In this document: one piece after another, positions 40,320 through 49,132 of the stretch
Position numbering within the stretch: position 1 is the first letter of the stretch
Layout of the letters: each line of letters begins with the position of its first letter
Assembly: GCA_026705025.1 (NCBI GenBank)
Contig: JAPPBN010000036.1
Location: 1 to 64,000 of the forward strand
From: Bin125 sp026705025
Lineage (GTDB): Bacteria; Chloroflexota; Dehalococcoidia; Bin125
Reading direction: 5' to 3'
Length of the DNA stretch: 64,000 nt
The notes under the pieces: model-generated
Databases searched by the model: none
The model's input: only the letters and a program-made list of their open reading frames with translations
Told to the model about the DNA's origin: nothing
Position numbers and translations under genes: made by a program

Positions 40320-41594
40320 ATGCCGACACTCTCTCCCGCCCAGAAAATGCGCGCGCAGGTCCGCGGTTGGCCCACCGACCTGATTGAACGCGCCGAACAG
40401 TCCGCCGCCTCGGGCAGGCAGATCGACAACATTCTCAACGTCTCGATCGAGCCCGACCGGATCGGCAAATGGCTGGACTTCATCGAGGCAAACCCGGATC
40501 ATCCGTCCGCCAACGCGCAGTTCATCATGTTCGAGGACGGCGGCGAGACAGGACTGAAGCCGACTCCCTCGGAGGACGGCATGCGGCTCAGCGACGTCGA
40601 CATCGGCTCCTACGGTCACGTGCCCGACGTCTGGAACTACCGCAACGATCTCCCTCGCGGGACCCGCCCGGTGCCCGGCATGTACATGCCCGCCGGTTAC
40701 GCGATCTACGACCGCACCGAGGTCTGGGCCGACGGTGTCGCCGATCTCTACGAGGACGCGATCCGCGATCGCTGGATTCCTGCCACCGACCTCGATTGGG
40801 AGAACCGCGAACAGCTCTCGCCTGAGGTCGAACGTGCGACCGGTCAGCTGTGCGCCGTCTACTCCACCTATGGCATCGCCGAACAGAAAATCATTTCCAG
40901 GTGGCTGGAGGAAATCTCCTACGGCTTCCACGAGGTCAAACTCTTCCTGGCGACACAGGTGTACGACGCGGGTCGTAAGGTCGAAGCGCTGCGCAAGCGC
41001 GCGCTGCACGGTTCCGGCATCATCGGTAAGGCTCCGCTCTCCGACGTTTCCGAGTCGTGGTACTCGGCGCTGACCTTCACCGACATGATCATCGCCCTTG
41101 ACGTGGTCTACAAGTCCTACGAACTGACCATGTTCGAGTGCGCGACCGATTGGGCGCGTTCGGATTTCGACCGAGACCTCTTCGCCCGCCTCGCCGAGGA
41201 CAGCCGCCGACACCTCGAGTACGGCCTCAAGCACCTCGAGTGGTACAACCGTTACGCCGAGCGCGCCGACCTGGAGCTGCCCATCTTCTTCATCAAGGCA
41301 GAGGGCGGACTCTCCTCCGAACTGGCCCAGTCGCCGCTCGAGCGCGAAGCCCTGGCCGTGCTCTACGCCGACGGCGTCGAACGGCTCGATGCGGGCGTCG
41401 AAGCGTTGCGCAAGTTGCGTGAGAAGCAGTACCACGACTACCTGCATCGACTGCACGAGCACGGCTTCGACCGCATCGGTCAGACAGCCAGCATCCTCGG
41501 CATGGTGACGCAGGATCCCCTGCTCAAGGCCCTCAACCCGGAGGCGCTGACGGAAGGCGCGGCCGCAGGGACAACGGCCTCCGATCGCGACTAA
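40320..41594 (+). CDS. Ferritin-like paralog lacking diiron ligands (probable pseudoenzyme)
   Basis: 424 residues. It aligns without gaps to the preceding protein over the bundle: LYEDAIRDRW vs LYEEALQRQW, KLFLATQVYDAGRKVEALRKRAL vs QLFLGTQLMDEARHLDVFRKRVL, and LAEDSRRHLEYG vs SAQDESRHLAFG. The metal ligands are replaced: E129 by G185, E161 by A217, H164 by K220, E207 by K265, E237 by S295; only H298 (=H240) is kept. It should not bind two irons. It carries ~60 extra N-terminal residues. It may be a partner, a regulator or a structural subunit of its active paralog. ATG start with GGGAAATCCTG upstream. Confidence 0.78.
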   Translation: MPTLSPAQKMRAQVRGWPTDLIERAEQSAASGRQIDNILNVSIEPDRIGKWLDFIEANPDHPSANAQFIMFEDGGETGLKPTPSEDGMRLSDVDIGSYGHVPDVWNYRNDLPRGTRPVPGMYMPAGYAIYDRTEVWADGVADLYEDAIRDRWIPATDLDWENREQLSPEVERATGQLCAVYSTYGIAEQKIISRWLEEISYGFHEVKLFLATQVYDAGRKVEALRKRALHGSGIIGKAPLSDVSESWYSALTFTDMIIALDVVYKSYELTMFECATDWARSDFDRDLFARLAEDSRRHLEYGLKHLEWYNRYAERADLELPIFFIKAEGGLSSELAQSPLEREALAVLYADGVERLDAGVEALRKLREKQYHDYLHRLHEHGFDRIGQTASILGMVTQDPLLKALNPEALTEGAAAGTTASDRD

Positions 41595-41632
41595 CCGGTC
41601 TCCCGACGGCGCTCCGCACGTATCATTGCGGG

Positions 41633-42427
41633 GTGACTTCGTCCGCGAACGATCTGAACTACGTCATTGACGGGCCGTCTGACGGACGGCCCGTTCTGTT
41701 CGTCCACGGGATTCTGACCTGCCGTGCGCACTGGCTGCTCAATCTGCCCGCGTTCCACGAGGCCGGGTTTCGCAGCATCGCGATCGACCTGCTGGGCCAC
41801 GGCTCTTCGCCGGCGCCTGAAGCCGAAGCTGCGTACCATCCCGACCGCTACGTCGAACGATTCTGCGCGCTGCGCGAATTAGTCGACGCCGAGCGTTGGT
41901 TCGTGGTTGGTCAGTCGTTGGGGGCGGCGTTGACCCTCAACTACGCCATGTCACGCCCCGACGAGGTGATCGCCCACGTCGTGACCAACTCACACTCGGC
42001 ATTCGGCGAACTCGACCGTATCCGCAACCCGGCCTCGGCGCGTGAACGGGCGCAACTGATGATTGACGGCGGTATCGACGCCGTGATGCGCCATCCGCTC
42101 AATCCTCGTCGAGCGCGGGCGTTTGACGATGCCCAACGGTCCGAGTTCGACGATGCCATGCTGCTCAGCCGGGCCGATGGCATCGCCCGAACCATGATGT
42201 ACACCTCGCCTCACACGCCTCTCAGGCATCGCTTACCGGACAACCCGGTCGATACCCTCCTGGTCGCCGGCGATCGGGAGGAAGCGTTCACTCCGGCCCG
42301 AGAGTGGGTCGAAGAGCACGCAGCGAACTTTCGCGTCGAACGGGTTTCCGCGACTCACGCCGTGAACATCAGCGCTGCTGAAGATTTCAATAGGATCGCG
42401 ATAGAGTTTCTCAATCGATATCCATAG
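41633..42427 (+). CDS. Alpha/beta hydrolase (serine hydrolase)
   Basis: 264 residues. FVHGILTCRAHW (oxyanion loop), IDLLGHGSS, nucleophile Ser95 in GQSLGAAL, and VAGDREEAF and SATHAVNIS giving the Asp and His. No lid motif reveals the substrate; such hydrolases cleave esters, C-C bonds or thioesters. GTG start at 41633. The gap to the antiporter is 28 bases, so cotranscription is likely. Confidence 0.8.
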   Translation: MTSSANDLNYVIDGPSDGRPVLFVHGILTCRAHWLLNLPAFHEAGFRSIAIDLLGHGSSPAPEAEAAYHPDRYVERFCALRELVDAERWFVVGQSLGAALTLNYAMSRPDEVIAHVVTNSHSAFGELDRIRNPASARERAQLMIDGGIDAVMRHPLNPRRARAFDDAQRSEFDDAMLLSRADGIARTMMYTSPHTPLRHRLPDNPVDTLLVAGDREEAFTPAREWVEEHAANFRVERVSATHAVNISAAEDFNRIAIEFLNRYP

Positions 42428-42455
42428 GGCGCAACACGGGAACAGGGAGTGAACA

Positions 42456-44390
42456 GTGGAAGAGACACTGGATTTCACTCCTCTGCTCCTGGTCAGCGTG
42501 CTGGCGGTACTCGTGCCGTTCGTCGCCTGGCGGCTGACCGGAGGCCTGCTCCCGGCCGTGGTGGGCGAAGTCCTGGTCGGGATCGTCTTCGGCGAACCGC
42601 TGCTCGGCATCATCACCCACCACAACGAATGGCTGACATTCCTCGGCCTGTTCGGCTTCGCCTATCTGATGTTCCTCTCCGGCCTCGAGATCAACCTCGG
42701 CCTCCTCGGTCAGTCCCCGGGTCGCCGTTGGTACGTACCCGGGGTCGCGCTGCGACATCCGCTGATCTCCGGCGCCGTGTTGCTGATCCTGGTTGTCCTC
42801 TTCACGTTCGTCGGACTTCGCCTCATGACTTCGGTCGGCCTCATCACTTCGAGCCAGATTCCGATGTTGCTGTTCATCCTGATCGCGACGGCGGTGGGGG
42901 TCATCGTGCCCGTGCTCAAGGACCGGCCCGATCTGGGCAGGATGGGACAGGCCCTGCTGGTCGGCGGATTCCTGCTCGAGTTCGTAGCGATTGTTGGCGT
43001 CGGAGTGGTGTCGGGACTGGAACGGGAAGGGATCAGCTGGAAGATCTTCCTCATTCTCGCGATCCCCTCGGCGCTCATCATCCTGGTCTGGCTGTCCCGC
43101 GTAGGGAGTGGCCGGTTCCCGATCATCCCGCGGACCATGCATGAGCTCGCCCAGACCTCGTCGCAGTTGAAGATTCGCGCTTCACTGGCGTTGCTGGTCA
43201 TCTTCGTCGCTCTGTCGCAGGTCGCCGGCACTGAAATGGTTCTGGGAGCATTCGTCGCCGGACTGGCGGTGACCGTCGTGTCGCCGCGGCACGGATCCTC
43301 GCTGCGCGGCAAACTGGACGCGCTCGGCTACGGGTTCTTCGTGCCGATCTTCTTTATCCATGCCGGCGCGACGCTCGATCTCGGCGCTGTCTTCGACTCC
43401 GCGGAATCGTTGATTCTCGTACCCGCCTTGCTGTTGGTGGCGTTCGGGGCAAAGCTTGTGCCTTCCCTGCTTGGACTGGTTCCGGCCTGGGGGATTCGTC
43501 CGGGATTGGCCGGCGGTTCGCTGCTGAGCGCGAATCTCTCCCTCGTACTCGCCGCCGGAGCGATTGCGGCCGACCTGGGTGTGATCGACGACGGCTTGCA
43601 TGGCGCCCTGTTGCTCATGGCGTTGTTGACTACTGTGCTTGCCCCGCTGATGTTCTCGACCATCGCCGGACGGGCGCCCGATCAGGAGGATGGCCACACG
43701 TTGATCGTCGGTGGTGGTGATCTCGCCAGAACGCTGGTTGAGCGACTGATGGCGGGAGGTCGACGGGTCGTTGTCCTGGACCGCACCCCGGATGCTGCAA
43801 CGAAATGGGGCGCAGTCGGAGTCGAAGGTGTGGTTGGAGATCCGCTCGACGCACTGACGTTGATCAGTGTGCGGCTGTTGCAGACCGAAGTAGCGGTCGT
43901 GGTCGACTTTGACGATCCCGAGCAAGTCGTTGACTACACCAGGTCTATGCGGAGGATCCATCCCACCTTGCGGGTGGTGACCTGGACGTCGGACGTCGAT
44001 TCGCAGTTCGAACACATGGACATCGAGGCCCATTCACTGTCCGACGTCACGGCGTTGGCGCTTGAAGAAGCCGTCCTGCGTCCAGGATTGCACGCCGCCC
44101 GCAGCGATCCCGAATCGGGACTCGTGGAAGTCGAAATGCTCAATCGGGAGTTCGAAAGTCAGACGCTGCAGGAGATTGACTTCGAAGGCGACGTGCGTGT
44201 CCTGGTCGTGATGCGCGACGGCGAATCGTCGGTAGCGACGGGGGATACGACCATCTATCTGCACGACCGGCTCACATTGGCCGGCGAGCCATCAGCGGTG
44301 GCGCTCATGGGCAATCGATTCCAGGAGCGGAAGCGAAGCCGCTGGTTCATCGATGTGCGAACGACGCGGAAATTCGAGTCTGAATACTAG
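42456..44390 (+). CDS. KefB/CPA2-type cation:proton antiporter with TrkA regulatory domains
   Basis: 644 residues. About twelve membrane segments to residue ~400 with the FLSGLEINLGLLGQSPGRR, ASLALLVIFVALSQVAGTEMVLGAFVAGLAV and GFFVPIFFIHAGATLDL patterns of CPA2 antiporters. Then a TrkA-N Rossmann domain (HTLIVGGGDLARTLVERLMAGGRRVVVLDRT; from about 410) and a TrkA-C domain (SLVEVEMLNREFESQTLQEIDF...). It should exchange K+ or Na+ for protons under nucleotide control. GTG start with GGGAG 8 bases upstream. Convergent with the CcdA gene (5-base gap). Confidence 0.9.
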   Translation: MEETLDFTPLLLVSVLAVLVPFVAWRLTGGLLPAVVGEVLVGIVFGEPLLGIITHHNEWLTFLGLFGFAYLMFLSGLEINLGLLGQSPGRRWYVPGVALRHPLISGAVLLILVVLFTFVGLRLMTSVGLITSSQIPMLLFILIATAVGVIVPVLKDRPDLGRMGQALLVGGFLLEFVAIVGVGVVSGLEREGISWKIFLILAIPSALIILVWLSRVGSGRFPIIPRTMHELAQTSSQLKIRASLALLVIFVALSQVAGTEMVLGAFVAGLAVTVVSPRHGSSLRGKLDALGYGFFVPIFFIHAGATLDLGAVFDSAESLILVPALLLVAFGAKLVPSLLGLVPAWGIRPGLAGGSLLSANLSLVLAAGAIAADLGVIDDGLHGALLLMALLTTVLAPLMFSTIAGRAPDQEDGHTLIVGGGDLARTLVERLMAGGRRVVVLDRTPDAATKWGAVGVEGVVGDPLDALTLISVRLLQTEVAVVVDFDDPEQVVDYTRSMRRIHPTLRVVTWTSDVDSQFEHMDIEAHSLSDVTALALEEAVLRPGLHAARSDPESGLVEVEMLNREFESQTLQEIDFEGDVRVLVVMRDGESSVATGDTTIYLHDRLTLAGEPSAVALMGNRFQERKRSRWFIDVRTTRKFESEY

Positions 44391-44395
44391 GAGTA

Positions 44396-45235
44396 CTAGG
44401 CGGAACGAATCGTGGCCTGCTCAGAACCGATTCCGGCGAGATGGCCCAGGTAGATCGGCACCAGCGGCAGCACACAGGGGCTGATGAAACTGACAAAGCC
44501 GCCGGCAAACGCGATTGCCGCTGAGCCGGCGTTGAGGTCGAGCATCTGAGTTGAGGAGCCGTCGGAGCCGGCCAGCACGTCGACCCCGAAGCTGCCCAGC
44601 GCCTCGTTGAGCACCACGACGCGATCCAGCGCGATCAGCATGCCGACAAAGACCAGCAGCACTCCAGAAACAACGCCAATCAGCGGCATCCAACGGTTCA
44701 GCTTGCGCAGGAACTGGGTGGAAGCGCCAAAGGTCGCACCCACGATCAAGAACGGAATGCCCAATCCGGCGGCGTAGCAGATCAGCAGGATGATGGCCTG
44801 GACCAGCGACGCTGAATCGAGCGCGAGCACCAGGATGCCGGCCAGGATCGGGCCCACGCACGGTGTCCAACCAACCGAGAATGCGACTCCTACGACGAGC
44901 GATCGGCCATAATCGGCCGCGGCACGAGCGCGCGATGGTTCGGCTGTCGGTGCTCCGCTCGATGCGCCTCCCGGTCCGCCTACCTGGAAGCTGCGATACA
45001 GCAACGGGATCGTGATCACCTCTGCGAGATGCAGGCCCAGGATGACCAGCAACACGCCGGCGACCCGTTGGAACCAGATCAGCTCGTCCTGGAACGCCGA
45101 GCCTAACGCCCCGAGCAGCGCGCCCAGCGCAACGAAGACCACGCTGAAGCCGAGTACAAACGATGCGGCGTGAAAGAACACGACTCGTCGGGCCGTGTTC
45201 TGTCCAGCGTCAACGGTTCCCGTGGCAATCGACAT
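44396..45235 (-). CDS. CcdA-like membrane thiol-disulfide transporter, apparently circularly permuted
   Basis: 279 residues, six hydrophobic segments (about 18-44, 52-72, 112-138, 145-168, 183-203, 236-266). The second-half Cys motif is complete: GWTPCVGPILAGIL (C126). The first-half motif FISPCVLPLVPIYLGHLAG (C254), which in CcdA/DsbD opens the protein, lies at the C-terminus instead, while the protein begins with the segment that normally follows it (ARRVVFFHAASFVLGFSVVFV). An in-frame stop 15 codons upstream (the neighbour's stop) shows no missing N-terminal exon. The order of modules is thus TM2-TM3-TM4-TM5-TM6-TM1. Both Cys are present so electron transfer to the outside for cytochrome c maturation is still possible. 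Confidence 0.75.
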   Translation of the reverse strand: MSIATGTVDAGQNTARRVVFFHAASFVLGFSVVFVALGALLGALGSAFQDELIWFQRVAGVLLVILGLHLAEVITIPLLYRSFQVGGPGGASSGAPTAEPSRARAAADYGRSLVVGVAFSVGWTPCVGPILAGILVLALDSASLVQAIILLICYAAGLGIPFLIVGATFGASTQFLRKLNRWMPLIGVVSGVLLVFVGMLIALDRVVVLNEALGSFGVDVLAGSDGSSTQMLDLNAGSAAIAFAGGFVSFISPCVLPLVPIYLGHLAGIGSEQATIRSA

Positions 45236-45280
45236 GTCGTCAGTGTACGCCAGGTTACGTCGCCCGGAAGCAGGTGGGGT

Positions 45281-46159
45281 TCAGTTGGAGACGCCGGCGT
45301 CCTCCTCGGTCGAGAGCAGTGTGGCCATCGGTGATTTGAGGTCGTGGCCTCGGTTCTTGGCCCGATTGAGCATGTCACTGGCCGCCGAGGCCATCGGAGA
45401 AGGAATGCCTTGTTCTCGCGCGACCTGCACGGCTAGCGAGACATCCTTGGCCGCCCACTTGAGGAAAAACGATGGATCGTCGAAGTCCCGCTCAAGCAGC
45501 GTGGGCATGTTGCCCACGTAACTCTGGGCCGAGGCGACGCTCATCACCTCGTAGGCCCGTTCGGCGTCCAGACCGGCCGCCTCGGCGATCACCGTGGCCT
45601 CGACAAGCAACTGAATGGAGCTGATGCTGACCATGTTGTTGATGATCTTGGTCAGGGCGCCCATCCCCAGTTCGCCCATGTGGAAGACGTTGTTGCCGAT
45701 GCACTCGAGCACCGGCTTGTACTTCTCAAACGACGCTTGATCGCCGCCGACCATAACGGCAAGCGTCGCGTCGATTGCTCCCTGGACGCCGTTGGAAACC
45801 GGGGAGTCGTGAAACACCACGCCTCGTTCCGCGGCTCGCTCGGCCAGCATCTTGACCGTCGACGGCAGATTGGTGGACAGGTCGAAGCAGACAAGTCCCG
45901 GCTCGGCGCCTTCGAGGATGCCGTAGGCGCCGCGCAAGACGGCAGTCACTTCGGGCGGACCGGGCAAAGAGGTCAATACCACTTCCGACTGCGATGCGAC
46001 GGCTGCCGGCGACTCTGCCCAGATTGCTCCCAGCTCGATCAGGTTGGCGGCGTGCTCCTCGACCAAATCATGAACCACGACCCGATGTCCGCCCTTGATC
46101 ACGTTCGCGCACATCGGATTCCCGATCTTGCCGACGCCGATGAATCCCACGTCCGACAT
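45281..46159 (-). CDS. Beta-hydroxyacid dehydrogenase (3-hydroxyisobutyrate dehydrogenase family)
   Basis: 292 residues. VGFIGVGKIGNPMCANVIKGGHRVVVHD (Rossmann), FHDSPVSNGVQGAIDATLAVMVGG and the catalytic-lysine helix GALTKIINNMVSISSIQLLVEA. The family oxidises 3-hydroxyisobutyrate, tartronate semialdehyde or similar. The stop is followed by 45 bases to the CcdA gene on the same strand; divergent from the CoA-transferase operon, with a 73-base shared upstream region. Confidence 0.9.
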   Translation of the reverse strand: MSDVGFIGVGKIGNPMCANVIKGGHRVVVHDLVEEHAANLIELGAIWAESPAAVASQSEVVLTSLPGPPEVTAVLRGAYGILEGAEPGLVCFDLSTNLPSTVKMLAERAAERGVVFHDSPVSNGVQGAIDATLAVMVGGDQASFEKYKPVLECIGNNVFHMGELGMGALTKIINNMVSISSIQLLVEATVIAEAAGLDAERAYEVMSVASAQSYVGNMPTLLERDFDDPSFFLKWAAKDVSLAVQVAREQGIPSPMASAASDMLNRAKNRGHDLKSPMATLLSTEEDAGVSN

Positions 46160-46232
46160 ATGCCACTCCTGCTTGCTTGACGACGAATTCCTGCCGTGCA
46201 GCCTAACGCTGACTCAGCGGTATCCTGCCTCG

Positions 46233-47435
46233 GTGACTGAGCCAGAGCCCGACCAAGCCGCGGGACCGCTGGACGGCTTCCGCGCGATTGAGTATTCCGA
46301 GACGCCGGCCGGCGCATATTGTGGTCGGCTGCTCGCTGGTCTCGGAGCCAGCGTGACCATCGTCGAGTCTGCGCCCGGCATGCCGCTGCGTCGCCGAGGG
46401 CCGTTTCGCGCCGACATACCGGATTCGGAAGCAGGAGCCACCCATCTGCACTGGAACAGGCGCAAGAATTCGGTTCGATTGGAACTCGCCAGCGCGGCCG
46501 GCAGGAGACTGCTCGACCAACTTCTATCCGAAGCAGACGTCTTGGTCTGCGATGTCGACCGTCGGCGCTGGGATGAATTGGACATGGATCCCGTTGCCAT
46601 CCGCAAGCGGCATCCTGAGTTACAGGTCTGCGCGATTACGCCGTACGGACTTGAGGGACCGAAGTCAGAGTGGCAGGCTGCGGAGTTGACCCTGTACGCA
46701 GCCGGAGGCTATCTGCGGATTGGCGGAGAGCCCGATCGCGAACCGGTCAAGGCTTGGGGTGACCAGGGACACTTGCAGGCCGGTCTCCATGCCGCGCTGG
46801 GGATCGTTTCGGCGCTGTACGCAGATCGCGGTGGACAACTGATCGACACGGCGATGGTCGAAGCCGTGGCCTTCCTGCTGGGGGGCGGATACCAACACGC
46901 CTGGTTCTCGGACCGCGAACCTGTTCGCAATGGGGCGCGCCTGGTCGGCTTCGGCCCGGGACATCTGTACCCGTCGACGATCAGGCCGTGCCGGGACGGC
47001 TGGGTCCACGCCCATTGCAACAACCGGTATCCGGAGGCGATGGCCGTGCTGTTCGACGAACCGCAGCTGGCCGAGCCTGATCTGCTGGCCAATCTGATGG
47101 GACGCGCCGACGAAGTCGACAGCCTGATGACGCCACTCCTTATGGACACTCCTCGCCGAGAGGTCGTCCGGCGTGCGCAAGAGTTGCGCATCCCCTTCAC
47201 GGAAGTACTCGCCCCGTCGGAAGTGTTGGCCGACGCCGACGGTCACCACGCCTCTCGTGAGTTCTGGCAGTCGACGCCGCATCCACGTGGAGGTGATTTC
47301 CTGGCTCCCGGACCCGCAGCTCGGTTTGGCCGCACGGCATGGATTGAGGGAGACGCTCCGCGACTAGGACAGCACAACGAACGGCTCGGCACGCCGGATC
47401 AACGGGTCCGTTGGAGGCGCGCCGGTGTTGCCTGA
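46233..47435 (+). CDS. Family III CoA-transferase (CaiB/BaiF type), first of pair
   Basis: 400 residues. FRAIEYSETPAGAYCGRLLAGLGASVTIVESAPG (N-terminal CoA-binding) and RRGP, HWNRRKNSVRLELASAAGRRLLDQLLSEADVLVCD and CAITPYGLEGPKSEWQAAELTLYAAGG match CaiB/BaiF proteins, which move CoA between acyl groups via a mixed anhydride. The usual catalytic Asp in AMSG is absent here (ELTLYAAGGYL), so activity may rely on the partner. GTG start at 46233. The 11-base overlap with the next CoA-transferase shows tight coupling and probably a heteromeric enzyme. Confidence 0.82.
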   Translation: MTEPEPDQAAGPLDGFRAIEYSETPAGAYCGRLLAGLGASVTIVESAPGMPLRRRGPFRADIPDSEAGATHLHWNRRKNSVRLELASAAGRRLLDQLLSEADVLVCDVDRRRWDELDMDPVAIRKRHPELQVCAITPYGLEGPKSEWQAAELTLYAAGGYLRIGGEPDREPVKAWGDQGHLQAGLHAALGIVSALYADRGGQLIDTAMVEAVAFLLGGGYQHAWFSDREPVRNGARLVGFGPGHLYPSTIRPCRDGWVHAHCNNRYPEAMAVLFDEPQLAEPDLLANLMGRADEVDSLMTPLLMDTPRREVVRRAQELRIPFTEVLAPSEVLADADGHHASREFWQSTPHPRGGDFLAPGPAARFGRTAWIEGDAPRLGQHNERLGTPDQRVRWRRAGVA

Positions 47436-48711
47436 GGCCCGGCTGACGCCATACCCGCAGCCTGACTGCCGTCCCCTCGATGGCATCCGCGTGCTCGACA
47501 TGACGACGGCGGTCGCAGGGCCCGTCGCTACCACGCTATTGGGCGCATTGGGCGCCGAAGTGCTTCGGATCGAGACTCCATGGGCCAAGCCTCGAAGTCC
47601 CGCGTCGGCGCTGCCCTATCGCGGACCGGGACCGGACGAACCGTGGAATCGCGAACCTCGGCAGAACGAGCTTGGGCACAGCAAACGCTCGATCGCACTC
47701 AACCTGACGACTGATTCCGGTCGCGAGGTCTTTCTTGATCTCGTTGAGCGATCGGATGTCGTGCTCGAGAACTTCTCGCCCCGGGTCATGGGTAACTTCG
47801 GACTGGAATGGGATGCGCTCCGTGAACGCAATCCCGAGATCATCCATGTCTCGATGCCCGCGTTCGGCAATTCGGGTCCCTGGCGCGATCGGATCTCGTA
47901 CGGACCAGGAATCGACGCGATGAGTGGCATGTCCTGGCTGACGGGCTACGCGGACGGATCACCGCTCAAACCGGGCAATTTCTACTGCGACCAGAACGCA
48001 GGACTGAGCGCCGCCCTGTCGACCGTCGCCGCGCTCCTGGCGCGCGGACGCGTCGGCGGACAGACGGTTGAGTTGGCCATGCTCGAAGGCGAGCTACAGC
48101 TCGTCGGAGACGCCATGGTCGGACAGCAACTCTCCGGGCGAGAGCCGACGCGCATCGGCAACGAGCACTCGTCGGCCGCCCCGCACGGCGTCTATCCGGC
48201 CGGGCCGTTGCTCGACGATCCGGACGCATGGATTGCGATCGCCTGCCGGAGCGACGATGAATGGAACGGATTGGTGAAGGTGTGGTGCAACGAGGCGGTC
48301 GCACGTGACCGCCGCTTCGCGACCGGTCTCAGGCGCTGGCGGCATGGCGCAGAACTGGATCTGCTTCTGTCGGAATGGACCCGGCAGTCCGACCCCGTTG
48401 CGCTGACGGAACGACTGCAAGATGCGGGCGTTCCCGCGTCGCCGGTGATGGGCGCTCGCGCGCTGTTGCGCGACGAGCAGGTGTTGACTCGGCAGTCAGT
48501 CGGCGGTCTGATGCATCCGCAGGTTGGACTGTCACCCGCTCCGCAAGCGGCATTTCGATTGTCCAGGACTCCAGCCCCGCCGAAGAACGCCGCGCCATTG
48601 TTCGCCGTCGATACGATTCCTGTGTTGGAAGAGATCCTGGGATACTCGAAAGCGCGCATCAGCGAACTGCTGAATTCAGGCGCGGTGAGCGATCGACTGG
48701 TTGAGCGCTGA
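47425..48711 (+). CDS. Family III CoA-transferase (CaiB/BaiF type), second of pair
   Basis: 428 residues. DGIRVLDMTTAVAGPVATTLLGALGAEVLRIETPWAKPR, SIALNLTTDSGREVFLDLVERSDVVLENFSPRVM and SMPAFGNSGPWRDRISYGPGIDAMSGMSWLTG show the family, with the Asp expected at GPGIDAMSG (the CaiB/FRC catalytic Asp region). It starts at a GTG inside the end of its paralog. Together they likely activate a carboxylate with CoA for the acyl-CoA dehydrogenase and hydratase encoded 0.4-2 kb downstream. Confidence 0.85.
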   Translation: MLPEARLTPYPQPDCRPLDGIRVLDMTTAVAGPVATTLLGALGAEVLRIETPWAKPRSPASALPYRGPGPDEPWNREPRQNELGHSKRSIALNLTTDSGREVFLDLVERSDVVLENFSPRVMGNFGLEWDALRERNPEIIHVSMPAFGNSGPWRDRISYGPGIDAMSGMSWLTGYADGSPLKPGNFYCDQNAGLSAALSTVAALLARGRVGGQTVELAMLEGELQLVGDAMVGQQLSGREPTRIGNEHSSAAPHGVYPAGPLLDDPDAWIAIACRSDDEWNGLVKVWCNEAVARDRRFATGLRRWRHGAELDLLLSEWTRQSDPVALTERLQDAGVPASPVMGARALLRDEQVLTRQSVGGLMHPQVGLSPAPQAAFRLSRTPAPPKNAAPLFAVDTIPVLEEILGYSKARISELLNSGAVSDRLVER

Positions 48712-48733
48712 CGTTGTTGAAAGTGATGTGACG

Positions 48734-49120
48734 ATGCCGATCCGCAAGCCCTGGATTCAGCCCTCCGAGGATTCGATTCGCGCGATTCCGGCCGTCGTGG
48801 GTGTCTACGAAATCGCCGACGCCGAGGGCAACCTGCTGTACATCGGACAGGCCGGCGGACGCGAGCCGTTTGGCCTGCGGACGCGAATCGCGCTGCACTT
48901 TGGCGGCGCCGATCCAAATGCGGTGCTTCGCGAACGGGCGGCCCAGTTTCGCTGGGAGGCCAATCAGCAATACACCACCAAGCGTCTGGAGATGCTGATG
49001 CAGTTCCAGCGGGATGAGGGTGTGGAATGGCCGCCGGCGCATTCGGCCGGCGACTGGCGCGACACGCCTCAGCTCGGACGGTTGCGTCGCTCTGAGTCCA
49101 TCCAGCGCTCGAGCGGCTGA
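48734..49120 (+). CDS. Small stand-alone GIY-YIG-like domain protein
   Basis: 128 residues. GVY (23-25) and LYIGQA (35-40) with R-x-x-R in GLRTRIALHF follow the GIY-YIG nuclease core order; later RLEMLMQF could hold the catalytic Glu. The protein is much shorter than UvrC or restriction endonucleases and has no DNA-binding partner domain. It sits between the CoA-transferases and acyl-CoA dehydrogenase, with 12 bases to the latter, so probably in the same transcript. Nuclease activity is inference. The ATG at 48734 is used rather than 48701 (within the previous gene). Confidence 0.6.
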   Translation: MPIRKPWIQPSEDSIRAIPAVVGVYEIADAEGNLLYIGQAGGREPFGLRTRIALHFGGADPNAVLRERAAQFRWEANQQYTTKRLEMLMQFQRDEGVEWPPAHSAGDWRDTPQLGRLRRSESIQRSSG

Positions 49121-49132
49121 GGGAGGAATCTG

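Noticed and set aside
44396..45235. Simple N-terminal truncation of CcdA
   Set aside because: The missing first helix motif is present, at the C-terminus in the same frame, so loss alone does not explain the arrangement.
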